Shown here one piece after another: positions 52,423 to 61,607 of a DNA stretch of 64,000 nucleotides (position 1 is its first letter; the number at the start of each line of letters is the position of its first letter). The DNA comes from Viridibacterium sp035456105 (GTDB lineage Bacteria; Pseudomonadota; Gammaproteobacteria; Burkholderiales; Rhodocyclaceae), in NCBI GenBank assembly GCA_035456105.1, contig DATIDV010000012.1, positions 52,861-116,860 on the forward strand, in the 5' to 3' direction. Below the pieces are notes generated by a model. The model worked only from the letters and a program-made list of their open reading frames with translations. It did no database searches and was not told where the DNA came from. Position numbers and translations under genes: made by a program.

Positions 52423-55400
52423 CGCATGTCCACCTTTAAAAGGGTCACTGCGTCCAGTTCTGATTGGGTGAAGGGTTGGTCATGCCCCCATCGTTCTGGA
52501 AAGGCCTGGATAAATCCGATGAGCCCATGTGTCCGGGCCGTTTCTACCTCAATGGGAAACGGGGTGCCTCCGAGCCCCGGAATGCGGCTGGCGCTATCTG
52601 AACCGAGCGTTAAAAACGCCACAGCTTTTTTCAGGTCATGAACTTTGCCGTACGCATATTTGAATGGTGGGGCGTACTTGATTTTTCCTTGCTTGTCGCG
52701 AAATAGATTGTCGTTAGCCTGGTAGCGGAAATAGCCATGAGCCTTCTGGAAGACTTCGTCTGGCGTTTTCATGAATAGCGGGGCCAGCGGGGGCGGTTTG
52801 CCACCCAGGTTGACGCCCTGATCAACCAGGATATGAATCTCGACTTGCGTCGTCTCCGAGACGGCACTCATATGCCCGTCGGGCGCGTCATTGCGCTTTA
52901 GGACGGTATGAGGCACGGTGATGGTGCGCTTTTCTGACAGACGCTCAGGGTAGAAGTCCAGTCCCGTGCCATAGGTATTCTTGAGCTTCTCGTGGGTATC
53001 CGGGTGGATGAATTCGTTGCGCGGCGTGTGCACGAACACTGATTCAATCAGCGCTGTGTTATGCGTCGCAATGCTTTGCAATGCTTTGATGGTTTTTGCG
53101 GAGACGGGTTTGGTGCGCAGTTCATCCTGCGTGATTCCGAAGTCGTCTAGCCAGCTTGATTTTGTTTTGAAACGAGGAGGGTGGGGCACGCTAGCATTCG
53201 GGCTCTTGTTGTCGCCGGGCACCGGGGGACCTTGCAATATGCGTTCGATTTCGGGTGTGTTGTTCTCGTTCCTGGCAATGGAGTCTGCCTTGAAATAGTC
53301 TTTCTCCGGGTCGTCGCTGATTAACAAGCCCAAATGCTTCTGCCATAACTGCCAGCGCAGGTCGCGGGCGAACTTGCGTACGTTAACTTTGAGCCCATTG
53401 CCCAAGTCCTGATCGGGCGTTATGTCTCCATCGACGAATACCCCTGCGATCTCTGTATCGCCATTGCCGGAGAGGCTACGATCGTTGCAGTTGGCACTGC
53501 CGATGATGGCGACTGCGTCGTCCACGATCATGAGTTTTGAGTGCACATAGATCTGTTCGGTGACCAGATAGCGGCCGATCTCGTTCGCGAACAGTTGTTC
53601 GTTGGTATCAGCAAATACAATGCCCTTGCGAAGCTTGCTGGAGTCGCTGGTCACGTGACGCTTGTAGTCACAGACCACACCCACATTGCGTAGATTGAGT
53701 ACGGTGAGGTAACTCTTCCAGCCACCACTTTTGCGCTCGGCCAGACGTGCTTTGTTTAGTTCTTGATCGCGGGCCAGGAAGCTTGGGAACGATATCGGTG
53801 TTCCTGTTTTTCTGTCGCTTATCGTGAGTTTGGTGATGCGGTTCTCTGGCGTTTTCTCTGCTCGAATAATCGGGTTGTAGCAGGGGTTTAGTGTGGGGTT
53901 TTTCTTTATGACAAGGTACTGGCAGATTGAGTCGACGAGGCCGTCGTCGTCCCAGAAAATTGCGCGTTGAGCCGCCTGATGCTGGAACATTGTGGCCTCG
54001 GCATTGGCCGTTCCCTCAGGGTGGACGGGAAGCACGATGAATATGTGAAACGGGGTTCCGCTACCGATGGATTGGGCAAGTCGGTCCTTGAGTGCTGCGA
54101 GCAGCTTGTTTTTGGCGCCGCTGGTTTTGTAGTTTGAATTGAAGAACTGCGTTTCGATATAGATGTAGCTCTTGGCACTCTTGATGCTGTCGATCATGGC
54201 TTGAAGAATGGTGTCCGGCTGCAGATAATCCAGGCCTTGCTCTACGATCTTGATTTCGGCAGAGCGTTCCATACCGATGTCGGACTCTGCGACGTCGTCC
54301 TTGATGACTGCGTTCTCAGCTTCGATGTGACCAGTAGAAACCGAGCGAACGATTTGTACTTCGCAGCCGATCTGGCTGTCCTGCCTATTGAGATTGGCTT
54401 GCATTAGCTTAAGTGCGCCGATCTTATTTAGCCACTTTTTACCTATTTTGTGGGTTGGTGACGCTTTGGTCGAGTACCCTTCGGCAATGCTATTTGCGAC
54501 GAATTCGGCGGTGAGTAGGATGGGGGAGAGTTGCATGCTTCTGGCTTGCAGGGCTTCTTCCGTGTTCCGCCAGTGCTTTCTGGCCATATTCCAGCGACGC
54601 GCAAAATTCTTGTAAACATCGAAAGCGGATGGGCCTTCGATCATCGCATAGGCGTCTTGCCAGGGCATGCGTGGTTGGAATCCTTCGTCCAGCAAACTGC
54701 CGAAATTCGATGTTTTCGAAGTCGAACTGAGTGACAGCAGCTCCAGGTAGTTGGGGTCACTTTTTCGAAGATATGCTGGCGCAAAACCGGGCCATTCTTT
54801 GTGAATCTGGTCTGCTGTTTCCGGGCTCCCGCAAGCATGAGTCGTCAAGCGCTTTTCGGTCGCGGTCATGCGACGCACGTAACTCAGGCAAGGGTTATAC
54901 ATCTCATTGATGCGATATTTGGTCGGATCAATCACGATGTCAAAAGCATTCGTATCCCAACGGCCATAGGTCAGATCGATGCCTCCGATAAAAGCGGTGC
55001 AACCATCGACGACGACGAATTTCTGGTGATGCGAGTATTCCCAGCTATCGAGCTGCGTGGTTGTGGGACCATGCTGGATGACTTCGAGAGAGCCCTTCGC
55101 TCCTTGCTTTTTAAGCGTGGCCGCGAACTCTAGAAATTGTCGGGTGACCAAGTCGTCGTAGGTCGTCGCAGGTGTGCTGTCCGCACCGTCGTAAACGAGA
55201 ACTCGGACGTGTACGCCGCGCCTGACGCATTCACCCAAGATGTAGGAGAGGCGGCCAGTGAAGTCATTGGGATCATTGCGTTCGAGCTGTACATCAAATG
55301 CAAACTGCCAGTCGGCGATCAAGATGAATTTCTGCGCACTTTTCAATGCAGCGGCAATCGCGGCCAGGACTTCGGCACCATTGATCAATGGTTGAACCTT

Positions 55401-55502
55401 GTTGCCTTTGCGCGGAGGCGCGAATGCACCTTTTGTCGCGAAGTAGTTCTTGGTGACGCGACTCTCGGTCGCGTCGTACACGGAGCAGACTCCAATTGCC
55501 AT
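52419..55502 (-). CDS. Phospholipase D-type T6SS effector (Tle5-like)
   Basis: A 1027-residue protein with two PLD catalytic motifs: HxKx4D at H159-K161-D166 (HHQKFVVVD) and at H654-K656-D661 (VHSKLMIVD), the second followed by GSANCNDRSL. No signal peptide is present, as expected for cargo delivered by VgrG. The C-terminal about 250 residues have no recognised domain. It lies 14 bases after vgrG, like Pseudomonas PldA/PldB (Tle5), which damage target-cell membranes. Codon and base use look less GC-rich than neighbouring genes, hinting at exchange. The start is placed at MAIGVCSVYD. Confidence 0.9.
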   Translation of the reverse strand: MAIGVCSVYDATESRVTKNYFATKGAFAPPRKGNKVQPLINGAEVLAAIAAALKSAQKFILIADWQFAFDVQLERNDPNDFTGRLSYILGECVRRGVHVRVLVYDGADSTPATTYDDLVTRQFLEFAATLKKQGAKGSLEVIQHGPTTTQLDSWEYSHHQKFVVVDGCTAFIGGIDLTYGRWDTNAFDIVIDPTKYRINEMYNPCLSYVRRMTATEKRLTTHACGSPETADQIHKEWPGFAPAYLRKSDPNYLELLSLSSTSKTSNFGSLLDEGFQPRMPWQDAYAMIEGPSAFDVYKNFARRWNMARKHWRNTEEALQARSMQLSPILLTAEFVANSIAEGYSTKASPTHKIGKKWLNKIGALKLMQANLNRQDSQIGCEVQIVRSVSTGHIEAENAVIKDDVAESDIGMERSAEIKIVEQGLDYLQPDTILQAMIDSIKSAKSYIYIETQFFNSNYKTSGAKNKLLAALKDRLAQSIGSGTPFHIFIVLPVHPEGTANAEATMFQHQAAQRAIFWDDDGLVDSICQYLVIKKNPTLNPCYNPIIRAEKTPENRITKLTISDRKTGTPISFPSFLARDQELNKARLAERKSGGWKSYLTVLNLRNVGVVCDYKRHVTSDSSKLRKGIVFADTNEQLFANEIGRYLVTEQIYVHSKLMIVDDAVAIIGSANCNDRSLSGNGDTEIAGVFVDGDITPDQDLGNGLKVNVRKFARDLRWQLWQKHLGLLISDDPEKDYFKADSIARNENNTPEIERILQGPPVPGDNKSPNASVPHPPRFKTKSSWLDDFGITQDELRTKPVSAKTIKALQSIATHNTALIESVFVHTPRNEFIHPDTHEKLKNTYGTGLDFYPERLSEKRTITVPHTVLKRNDAPDGHMSAVSETTQVEIHILVDQGVNLGGKPPPLAPLFMKTPDEVFQKAHGYFRYQANDNLFRDKQGKIKYAPPFKYAYGKVHDLKKAVAFLTLGSDSASRIPGLGGTPFPIEVETARTHGLIGFIQAFPERWGHDQPFTQSELDAVTLLKVDMR

Positions 55503-55516
55503 GTCGTTCTTTCGGG

Positions 55517-58500
55517 TTATTTTTTGATGATGCTTGCTACCGGCGCGAGCGATCTGGCGTCGAATTCGCGCATGGCTAGCCATGTACTGAATGACATCTG
55601 CCCGGTTTCAGATATTGAGTCGGCTTGCTGGATGAAGTTATGCGCATCAAGAGTGCGAATGTCCGCGTTCGTACCTGCCTCTGCGATGTGAAGTCCCAGT
55701 TGGAGTTTCACGACGTGGGAGTCGTGGATCAACACGACACAGCCTGGGTGAAGAAGGGAAGCTTCACCAATGCGTGCGCACTCGGCCGCCGTAGGTTCGA
55801 TCACACCATCAGCGTTGCTGATCCCTGTTGCCAGCGTTTCCTTCGCGAAGCCAGCTTGGTGTGCCAGCAGCAAGAGCTCAGCCGGCATTTCATCGGCCGC
55901 AGGAAGCGGCTGAGGAAGTAGCACTATGCGATATGGCTTCGCAGCATCGGATCGACGGCTGCCTCCTGGAAGATCCTGAAGTCTGATTCTGAATGTCTTG
56001 GGTGGATCCGATTTCAACTCGCTGATCGGCATTACCGGCAGGCTTGCACTGACGTTTCCGCCCCCCACAAAGCTCTTCTGACTCGCATGCACCGTCAGCG
56101 TGCCCGGACATTGCACGGAGATCTTCCCGCCTTCGATAGTGATCGCTGCACCACCTGCGGTGGCCATGTGAATCTTCGTGCTGGCGGCGAGGTCGAGCTT
56201 GTCATTCACAGCGACGATCTTGAGCTGTTCTTTCGCCGCGATGGTCATCGCGTCTGCCTGTGCCTGCACGAGCACGGGCCCCTGTGCGGCGATGGCTTTG
56301 AGCGAGCCTTTGCCTTGTGCTGAGGCCAATATGCCGAGCGCCTGACCGGTGTGGATGCGCAGCTTGTCGGCGAGGGCGAAGTTGCTGTCCTGGCCGCTGG
56401 CGAAGGTTATGGATTCGCCATTGGCGAATTGCAGATTCTGACCGGCGACGAGGCCTAGGCCGCCTTTGGCCGCGAGGGTGAGAAGGGCGTCGGTGCTGTG
56501 CGGGATTTTCTTGGGGTTGGGGGTAGTCGATTTTTTGCCTGCGTCGTCGAATGCACCGTCGAGTTTCACGTCGAGCATGCCGCTGGCTGCTACCTGTTGC
56601 GCGGCGACGGCGGATTTTTCCTTGTCGAGCGCACTGGTGTTGGCCTTGCTGCTGCCTGTGTGGGCGGCGATGGCTACGGTCTTGTGGGTGGTGGCGATCT
56701 GGCTGGTGTTGCTGACCAGTTGCGCAGCTTGTTTGAGCAGTGCAGTGGGTGCAGTGGCGTCACCCGCTGGCTCGCTGCTGGCTTGCGCCGGGTTGGTCTG
56801 GATGGGCCAGGTCGTGAATAGCGCGCCGCGTGCCGCGCGTATCGCGCCGTAACCGTCGGTGCGCAGCTCGAAGCCGTCGCCACGATGTGTGCCGCGGTAG
56901 TTGTCGGCCTGATGCACGAGATGGCCGAGGTTGAGCTGGCTGGCGGCTTGTGTGGTGGCGAGCTGGATGCGTTGCTGGTTGTCGCTGTCGTCGAAGACGA
57001 GCTGGCTGTAAGCGCTGCCCGAGGTGTTGCCGTACTCCGCACTCTTCACGCCGCTGAGCGCGGCGCGGTTGCGGTGCGGCCCGTAGGCGCTCGCTTCGCC
57101 GTGCCAGGCCGGGCTATTGCCTTGTGCGAGGTTGCCTTGGGCGGCGGGGCGATGGTCGGCGGCCTGTGCGAAGGGCGATGATGCGTCGCCTTCTTTGTCG
57201 CTGCCCGCGCCGCCGGGTGTAGGTGCAATGCCGCCATCGCCCTTGCCGTTGTAGAGACTGCCCAGCACGACCGGACGGTCGATGTCGCCGTCCATGAAGC
57301 CGATGAGGACTTCCTGTCCGATGCGTGGTACGAATTGCGCGCCGAGGCCCTTGCCTGCGTAGCGGCTGGCCATGCGCAGCCAAGCTGTGTGCGGGGACGC
57401 GTCTTCGCTGCCGGAGCGGCCACGTTGCCAATGGAATTGCACGCGCACGCGGTGCAGGGCGTCGGTGTGGATCTCACCTGCGGCGCCTGCGACGCTTTCG
57501 CCCTCCGCTCCGACGACGATGGCGCTCTGCACACCCGCGACCGTTGGGCGTGGATTGATGCGAATGCCATGCTCATCGGTGAGGGCCGGGCGCCAGGGGA
57601 CGACGACACGTTGAGCCGTGAAGTGATTGGCGTAGCCGCGCTTCTTTGCTTGTTCGAGCAGGGCGTTGTGCGCTCCGCTCTGACCCAGTGCGGACGCAAC
57701 ATCGCCCATCGATGTGGCGGTCTCCGTAACACCCTTGGGCAGGTTGTTGATGCCCGCGTGTTGCACACCGAGCAGGAAGAAATGGCGCGAAGCGTTTGCG
57801 GCGCTCGGGTCGATGCTTTCGCCGCGCAGCTGGGCTTCCTTGTCGAGCGGGCTGTTACTGAGCACGAAGCGGTGGCCGGGGCGGAAGCTGCGAACGCTGG
57901 CGGAGCCGGCGAAGTGCTTGTTGCGTGCTTCGAGGGCTTCTCGGGCGAGGCGGGTGTAGCGCTCGGCAGCGCCGCCGTCGGCGAAGGCGTAAGCGCCCGG
58001 CACGTCATAGGTTTCGAGTTGTGGCGCGTCCTTCGAGCCGAAGTCCTGATCGGTCGGTACGGAGGTGCTGACGCTGCGCTTGCCCTTGTAGTCCCAGGAC
58101 AGGGTGGCCGAAACCGCAGCTTGCAGGATGCGCTGTGCGCCGAAGGCAGTGACTGCATCCTGTGACTCTTGCGAGCCGGCCTTGTGGAAGCGCACGCCAG
58201 CTCCGCCGAGGGCATGCGCCGAGACCGTATCCTCAGGCAGGGCATCAGTGTTCGCAAAGATCAGCAGGCTGTGGCAAGGCTGGTCGCCGAGATCGTCATC
58301 GGCCAGCTCGGCGAAGCAGTATCCGAGACCTTCCTCTGCCAGCAGTCGTGCAACGAAGGCGTAGTCGCTCTCGCGGTACTGCACGCAATAGCTGCGTAGC
58401 GGTGCGGACTCCATGAAGGATTCGACGCCCTCGGCGAGTTGCCAGTGCGCGCGCGGCGCGTAGGCGCTGAAGACCGATTCGATGATCTGCAGGACGGACT

Positions 58501-58936
58501 TTTCCTGGAAGACGCGGCAGTCCGTGCGTTGCGTGGCGAGCCATAGCCAGGGCACGATGCGTATTCGATAGCGTGACAGCGCGCCATCAGCGCCGAGTCG
58601 TTCAGCGCGGCTGATGTAGCCGCTGCGCGGAAAGTCCGAACCGTCGGAGAGGCGTGTGATCAGTCGTGCCTGACGGCCGACGAGCTCGCCAAGATCAATG
58701 CGTGCATTCGTCGACAGCAGCAGAAGGTCGAAGTGGTACAGCGTCGACAGGGCCTCTTCGCCAGTGAAGGCTTCGAGTTGCAGCGGGGTGCTTGCCTGGC
58801 TGAGACCGTCAATCTCGATGTCATACAGGCGCGTGGCCGAGTCCAGCGCAAGGAGCTGCGCCAGCGAGCCGAGCGTCGCCGGAAGCGATGGCGCGCGCGC
58901 GCCGGTCAAAGCGTTGGCAACACTGGATGTGCTCAT
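55517..58936 (-). CDS. vgrG: Type VI secretion spike protein VgrG with C-terminal extension
   Basis: A 1139-residue VgrG that forms the trimeric needle tip. Domains: gp27-like base (about 40-430; YHFDLLLLS, CVQYRESDYAFVARLLAEEGL), gp5-like OB fold (about 480-570; VRVQFHWQRG, AWLRMASRYAGKG, PRIGQEVLIGFMDGD, RPVVLGSLYN), a beta-helix/DUF2345 region (about 800-965), and a further 162-residue beta-rich tail (about 978-1139). The tail lacks catalytic motifs I can recognise and may dock the phospholipase encoded next. The gene is preceded by the small membrane-protein gene 10 bases upstream. Confidence 0.94.
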   Translation of the reverse strand: MSTSSVANALTGARAPSLPATLGSLAQLLALDSATRLYDIEIDGLSQASTPLQLEAFTGEEALSTLYHFDLLLLSTNARIDLGELVGRQARLITRLSDGSDFPRSGYISRAERLGADGALSRYRIRIVPWLWLATQRTDCRVFQEKSVLQIIESVFSAYAPRAHWQLAEGVESFMESAPLRSYCVQYRESDYAFVARLLAEEGLGYCFAELADDDLGDQPCHSLLIFANTDALPEDTVSAHALGGAGVRFHKAGSQESQDAVTAFGAQRILQAAVSATLSWDYKGKRSVSTSVPTDQDFGSKDAPQLETYDVPGAYAFADGGAAERYTRLAREALEARNKHFAGSASVRSFRPGHRFVLSNSPLDKEAQLRGESIDPSAANASRHFFLLGVQHAGINNLPKGVTETATSMGDVASALGQSGAHNALLEQAKKRGYANHFTAQRVVVPWRPALTDEHGIRINPRPTVAGVQSAIVVGAEGESVAGAAGEIHTDALHRVRVQFHWQRGRSGSEDASPHTAWLRMASRYAGKGLGAQFVPRIGQEVLIGFMDGDIDRPVVLGSLYNGKGDGGIAPTPGGAGSDKEGDASSPFAQAADHRPAAQGNLAQGNSPAWHGEASAYGPHRNRAALSGVKSAEYGNTSGSAYSQLVFDDSDNQQRIQLATTQAASQLNLGHLVHQADNYRGTHRGDGFELRTDGYGAIRAARGALFTTWPIQTNPAQASSEPAGDATAPTALLKQAAQLVSNTSQIATTHKTVAIAAHTGSSKANTSALDKEKSAVAAQQVAASGMLDVKLDGAFDDAGKKSTTPNPKKIPHSTDALLTLAAKGGLGLVAGQNLQFANGESITFASGQDSNFALADKLRIHTGQALGILASAQGKGSLKAIAAQGPVLVQAQADAMTIAAKEQLKIVAVNDKLDLAASTKIHMATAGGAAITIEGGKISVQCPGTLTVHASQKSFVGGGNVSASLPVMPISELKSDPPKTFRIRLQDLPGGSRRSDAAKPYRIVLLPQPLPAADEMPAELLLLAHQAGFAKETLATGISNADGVIEPTAAECARIGEASLLHPGCVVLIHDSHVVKLQLGLHIAEAGTNADIRTLDAHNFIQQADSISETGQMSFSTWLAMREFDARSLAPVASIIKK

Positions 58937-58946
58937 GGCAATGTCC

Positions 58947-59777
58947 TCATTGCTGCGGCTTGGCTGCCGACCCTTCGCGATTGGGTTCTGCTACGACAGC
59001 TTCCAGCGGCTTCTCTTTGCCCTTCGCTGCAGCGCGATCCTTGGCTTCCTGCCGGTTCGCGGAAGCGAGCAGACCTTCAAGCAGGGTTACGTCGTTGTCG
59101 ACCGGGTTTGCCTTGGGGTTGGATGAGCGTGTGGCGGCGGCCGGTTTCGCGCTGGCCGCTCGGGTCGACGACTTGGTGGCAGCGACGGGAACAGACTGTG
59201 CGAGCCCCGTGTTGTCCTTCGGTGAGTGCTTGTTTTGTGTCGTGGCATTGAGCGCCTTGAGCGGGCTTGATGGCGCGGCGGGGGTACTCGTGCCGGGTTT
59301 TGCCGTTGGCGCGCCATCTGCGGCGCCAGCGCCATTCGTGCTTTCGAGAATGGCGATGGGGTCGCGTGCGGGGGCCGCAGCCTCGTTCTCGATCGTGGCG
59401 CTGGCAGGCGCGCTGGCGGCCAGCTCACTCAGCGACAGGCTGGGGGCTTCGCTAGTCGCTCCGTGGCTCACAGGCGCTATGGTCTGCTCATGAGAGGTGG
59501 CTTGCGGCGGTGCGGATGTAGCGGCAATGGCGTCGTTGGTCGCTTGCTCGGGCCGAGTGAGCGCAAGAGAAATGACGCCCGCAAACAGCGCTACGGTGAC
59601 GCCCAGCACAACGAGAGTGCTGCCCGCCAGACCGCGTTTTTTCTTCTTTTTCGGCGGTGGGTTGGCGTCCAGCGAGGCGAGCACGCTGATGCGCTCATCG
59701 ATGATGCGTGTTGCTTCCTTGGGCGCGAAGAGGTTGGGGCGCGCGGATTTTTTTGGAGGCTGATGGAGGTCGGTCAT
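58947..59777 (-). CDS. Unrecognised single-pass membrane protein in the T6SS locus
   Basis: A 276-residue protein: a cytoplasmic N-terminus ending in PPPKKKKKRG, one membrane helix (about 51-73), then about 200 Ala/Ser/Pro/Thr-rich residues predicted disordered in the periplasm, with a Lys/Glu-rich end. No family recognised. It sits between the OmpA-family gene and vgrG, 19 and 10 bases from each, so it is in the T6SS transcript. The positive-inside lysines support N-in topology. It could link the membrane complex to the envelope or be a regulator; this is speculation. Confidence 0.75.
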   Translation of the reverse strand: MTDLHQPPKKSARPNLFAPKEATRIIDERISVLASLDANPPPKKKKKRGLAGSTLVVLGVTVALFAGVISLALTRPEQATNDAIAATSAPPQATSHEQTIAPVSHGATSEAPSLSLSELAASAPASATIENEAAAPARDPIAILESTNGAGAADGAPTAKPGTSTPAAPSSPLKALNATTQNKHSPKDNTGLAQSVPVAATKSSTRAASAKPAAATRSSNPKANPVDNDVTLLEGLLASANRQEAKDRAAAKGKEKPLEAVVAEPNREGSAAKPQQ

Positions 59778-59796
59778 CGCGTAGTTGTGAGCTGTT

Positions 59797-60573
59797 TTAG
59801 TTGACGATGCGGAATTCGATACGGCGGTTGCGTGCGCGGCCATCGGCCGTGGTGTTGGCGGCGATGGGTTCGTTGGCGCCCATGCCTTGTGCTTCCAGCG
59901 AGCTGCCATCGAGACCCTTGCCCATCAGGTAGCGACGTACCGACTCGGCGCGCGATTGCGACAGCACCTGATTGGCATCGGGGTGGCCGGAGCTGTCCGT
60001 GTGGCCGACGATCTGGATGCGGTGCTTGCCGACGCGCAGGATCGCTGCGGACATTTCATCGAGAAGCTGTGCGCCTTGCGGTGCGAGCTTGCTGGAGCCG
60101 GATTCGAACTCGACGATGCGGTTGGCCAATGTCTTGTCGAGCAATTGCTGCTCACCGGCACCTACGCGTAGTCCGTTCTTCACGACGTACGTAGGGTTCA
60201 GGCGCATGGAGAAATCGCTGACCAGTTGCTGGCGTTGCGCTTCATTGGGGACTTCGCCACGCACGTTGACGTTGTTGCCGTCGATATTGAGACCACCGCT
60301 GCTGATCTGCTTCAGGTCCGGTGTGATGAGCTTCTGTACATAGGATGTCCAGTTCGGCGGTGCGACGACGCTGCCCACGCCCAGTTGGTCGATGACGTGC
60401 TCGGGGCCATACACGGAACGCACGCTGGCGAGGATGGCCTGTCGCGTCGTTTCGTCGGGTACCGTGCCGCTGACGATGACGGGCTTCGTGACTGGAACCT
60501 GAGCCATGCCAGTTGCCGACAGGACAAGTAGCGGAACGCTCAGGGCGAGGGTGCGAATGAATTGGAATGACAT
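59797..60573 (-). CDS. OmpA-family protein of the T6SS locus
   Basis: A 258-residue exported protein: signal peptide (to about residue 24), a BON-like middle (VIVSGTVPDETTRQAILASVRSVYG and NVNVRGEVPNEAQRQQ, shortened motifs GTVPDE and GEVPNE), and a C-terminal OmpA peptidoglycan-binding domain (about 140-258; QIVGHTDSSGHPDANQ, LSQSRAESVRRYL, NRRIEFRI). In T6SS loci such proteins help anchor the TssJLM complex to peptidoglycan. The ATG chosen follows the tagF stop by 23 bases. Confidence 0.9.
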   Translation of the reverse strand: MSFQFIRTLALSVPLLVLSATGMAQVPVTKPVIVSGTVPDETTRQAILASVRSVYGPEHVIDQLGVGSVVAPPNWTSYVQKLITPDLKQISSGGLNIDGNNVNVRGEVPNEAQRQQLVSDFSMRLNPTYVVKNGLRVGAGEQQLLDKTLANRIVEFESGSSKLAPQGAQLLDEMSAAILRVGKHRIQIVGHTDSSGHPDANQVLSQSRAESVRRYLMGKGLDGSSLEAQGMGANEPIAANTTADGRARNRRIEFRIVN

Positions 60574-60596
60574 ATTCTGGTCTGGGTGTTGTCGTG

Positions 60597-61604
60597 TCAT
60601 GCGCCGAGGAAGACTTCCTGGAATGTCGTCAATGCCCGGGCAAGGGACAGATCCGGATGGTCGAGGTAGCTGGAGAGTTTGTTGATCGGGTATTCGCCGG
60701 CGATGTAGTCCTCTGTCCAGTCCGCTTCGCACAGATCAATGTTGGATTCGAAGGCCTGAGCGGGGTTGAATACGGATTCCAGCGAGCTGGCGCTGACGCC
60801 ATTCAGATTGAGTAGCAGCGTCGGTCGTCCCGCAAGGCTGGTACGCAGCAGGCTGATTTCGTGATCAGCGCGTGCGAGGAAGGGTGCGACCAGGCTGAGC
60901 CAGAACGAGGCGATCTGGGCCGAAGCACTGGCTGGCCCCGGCAAGGGCAGCGCGAGGCCCTTGGTCGCTCCGCCCGGGCCGCTGGTGAGCAGGGGCAGGA
61001 GCAACAAACCGAGCGCGATGATGCTCTGGCGCAGATTGGTGGTGTTGCCCGCGGCGTTGAGCATCTGTTGGACCTGGCCGATCGTAGTGGCCTGCAGATA
61101 TTCGTTGCGTCGCTCGTCGATGCCTGCGAGGTCCGTTTCAATCTGCAACTGCGCGAGGTCGATGCGTTCCAGTGCCTCTTCGATGTCCGTGGCATTCTGT
61201 GCAGACTGGATCAGCTGCTCCATGGCAACCCATGCCGGCAGCAGGCACAGTGGCAGGCTGGGCAGAACCTCCAGCGGCATGTCACTGCGCACGCTGCGGG
61301 CGATCAGGAACGGGTAACGGCGGCCCGAGCTGTCGCGGCTGGCCACCATGCGGCCGGTGAGGATGGTGCTGGAGCGCGAGCCGGCGATGATGAATTCGAT
61401 GGCGGGCAGGGCGTCGAAATGTTGCTTCCAGTCAGGAGCAACGGCGAGCTGTTCGAGGCTGTTGCTGATCCAGCGGTCGAGCGTCTGGGTGAGATTGCCG
61501 TCGCGGTTGCTTCGTACGAAGTCGCCGCGCGAAGGGAGTTTGCCGAAGTAAATCAGCGGTTCCTGGGCGTCGTGAATCTGCATCATTGTGCTGGGCTGGT
61601 TCAT
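60597..61604 (-). CDS. tagF: Type VI secretion-associated protein TagF
   Basis: A 335-residue protein with the TagF N-terminal domain (YFGKLPSRGDFVRSN, RYPFLIARS). In Pseudomonas TagF represses the T6SS after translation, acting with the TagQRST/PpkA path or by holding Fha1. The C-terminal half has a roughly 100-residue extra region of unclear role. It begins 3 bases after the tssM stop. Confidence 0.92.
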   Translation of the reverse strand: MNQPSTMMQIHDAQEPLIYFGKLPSRGDFVRSNRDGNLTQTLDRWISNSLEQLAVAPDWKQHFDALPAIEFIIAGSRSSTILTGRMVASRDSSGRRYPFLIARSVRSDMPLEVLPSLPLCLLPAWVAMEQLIQSAQNATDIEEALERIDLAQLQIETDLAGIDERRNEYLQATTIGQVQQMLNAAGNTTNLRQSIIALGLLLLPLLTSGPGGATKGLALPLPGPASASAQIASFWLSLVAPFLARADHEISLLRTSLAGRPTLLLNLNGVSASSLESVFNPAQAFESNIDLCEADWTEDYIAGEYPINKLSSYLDHPDLSLARALTTFQEVFLGA

Positions 61605-61607
61605 CGC

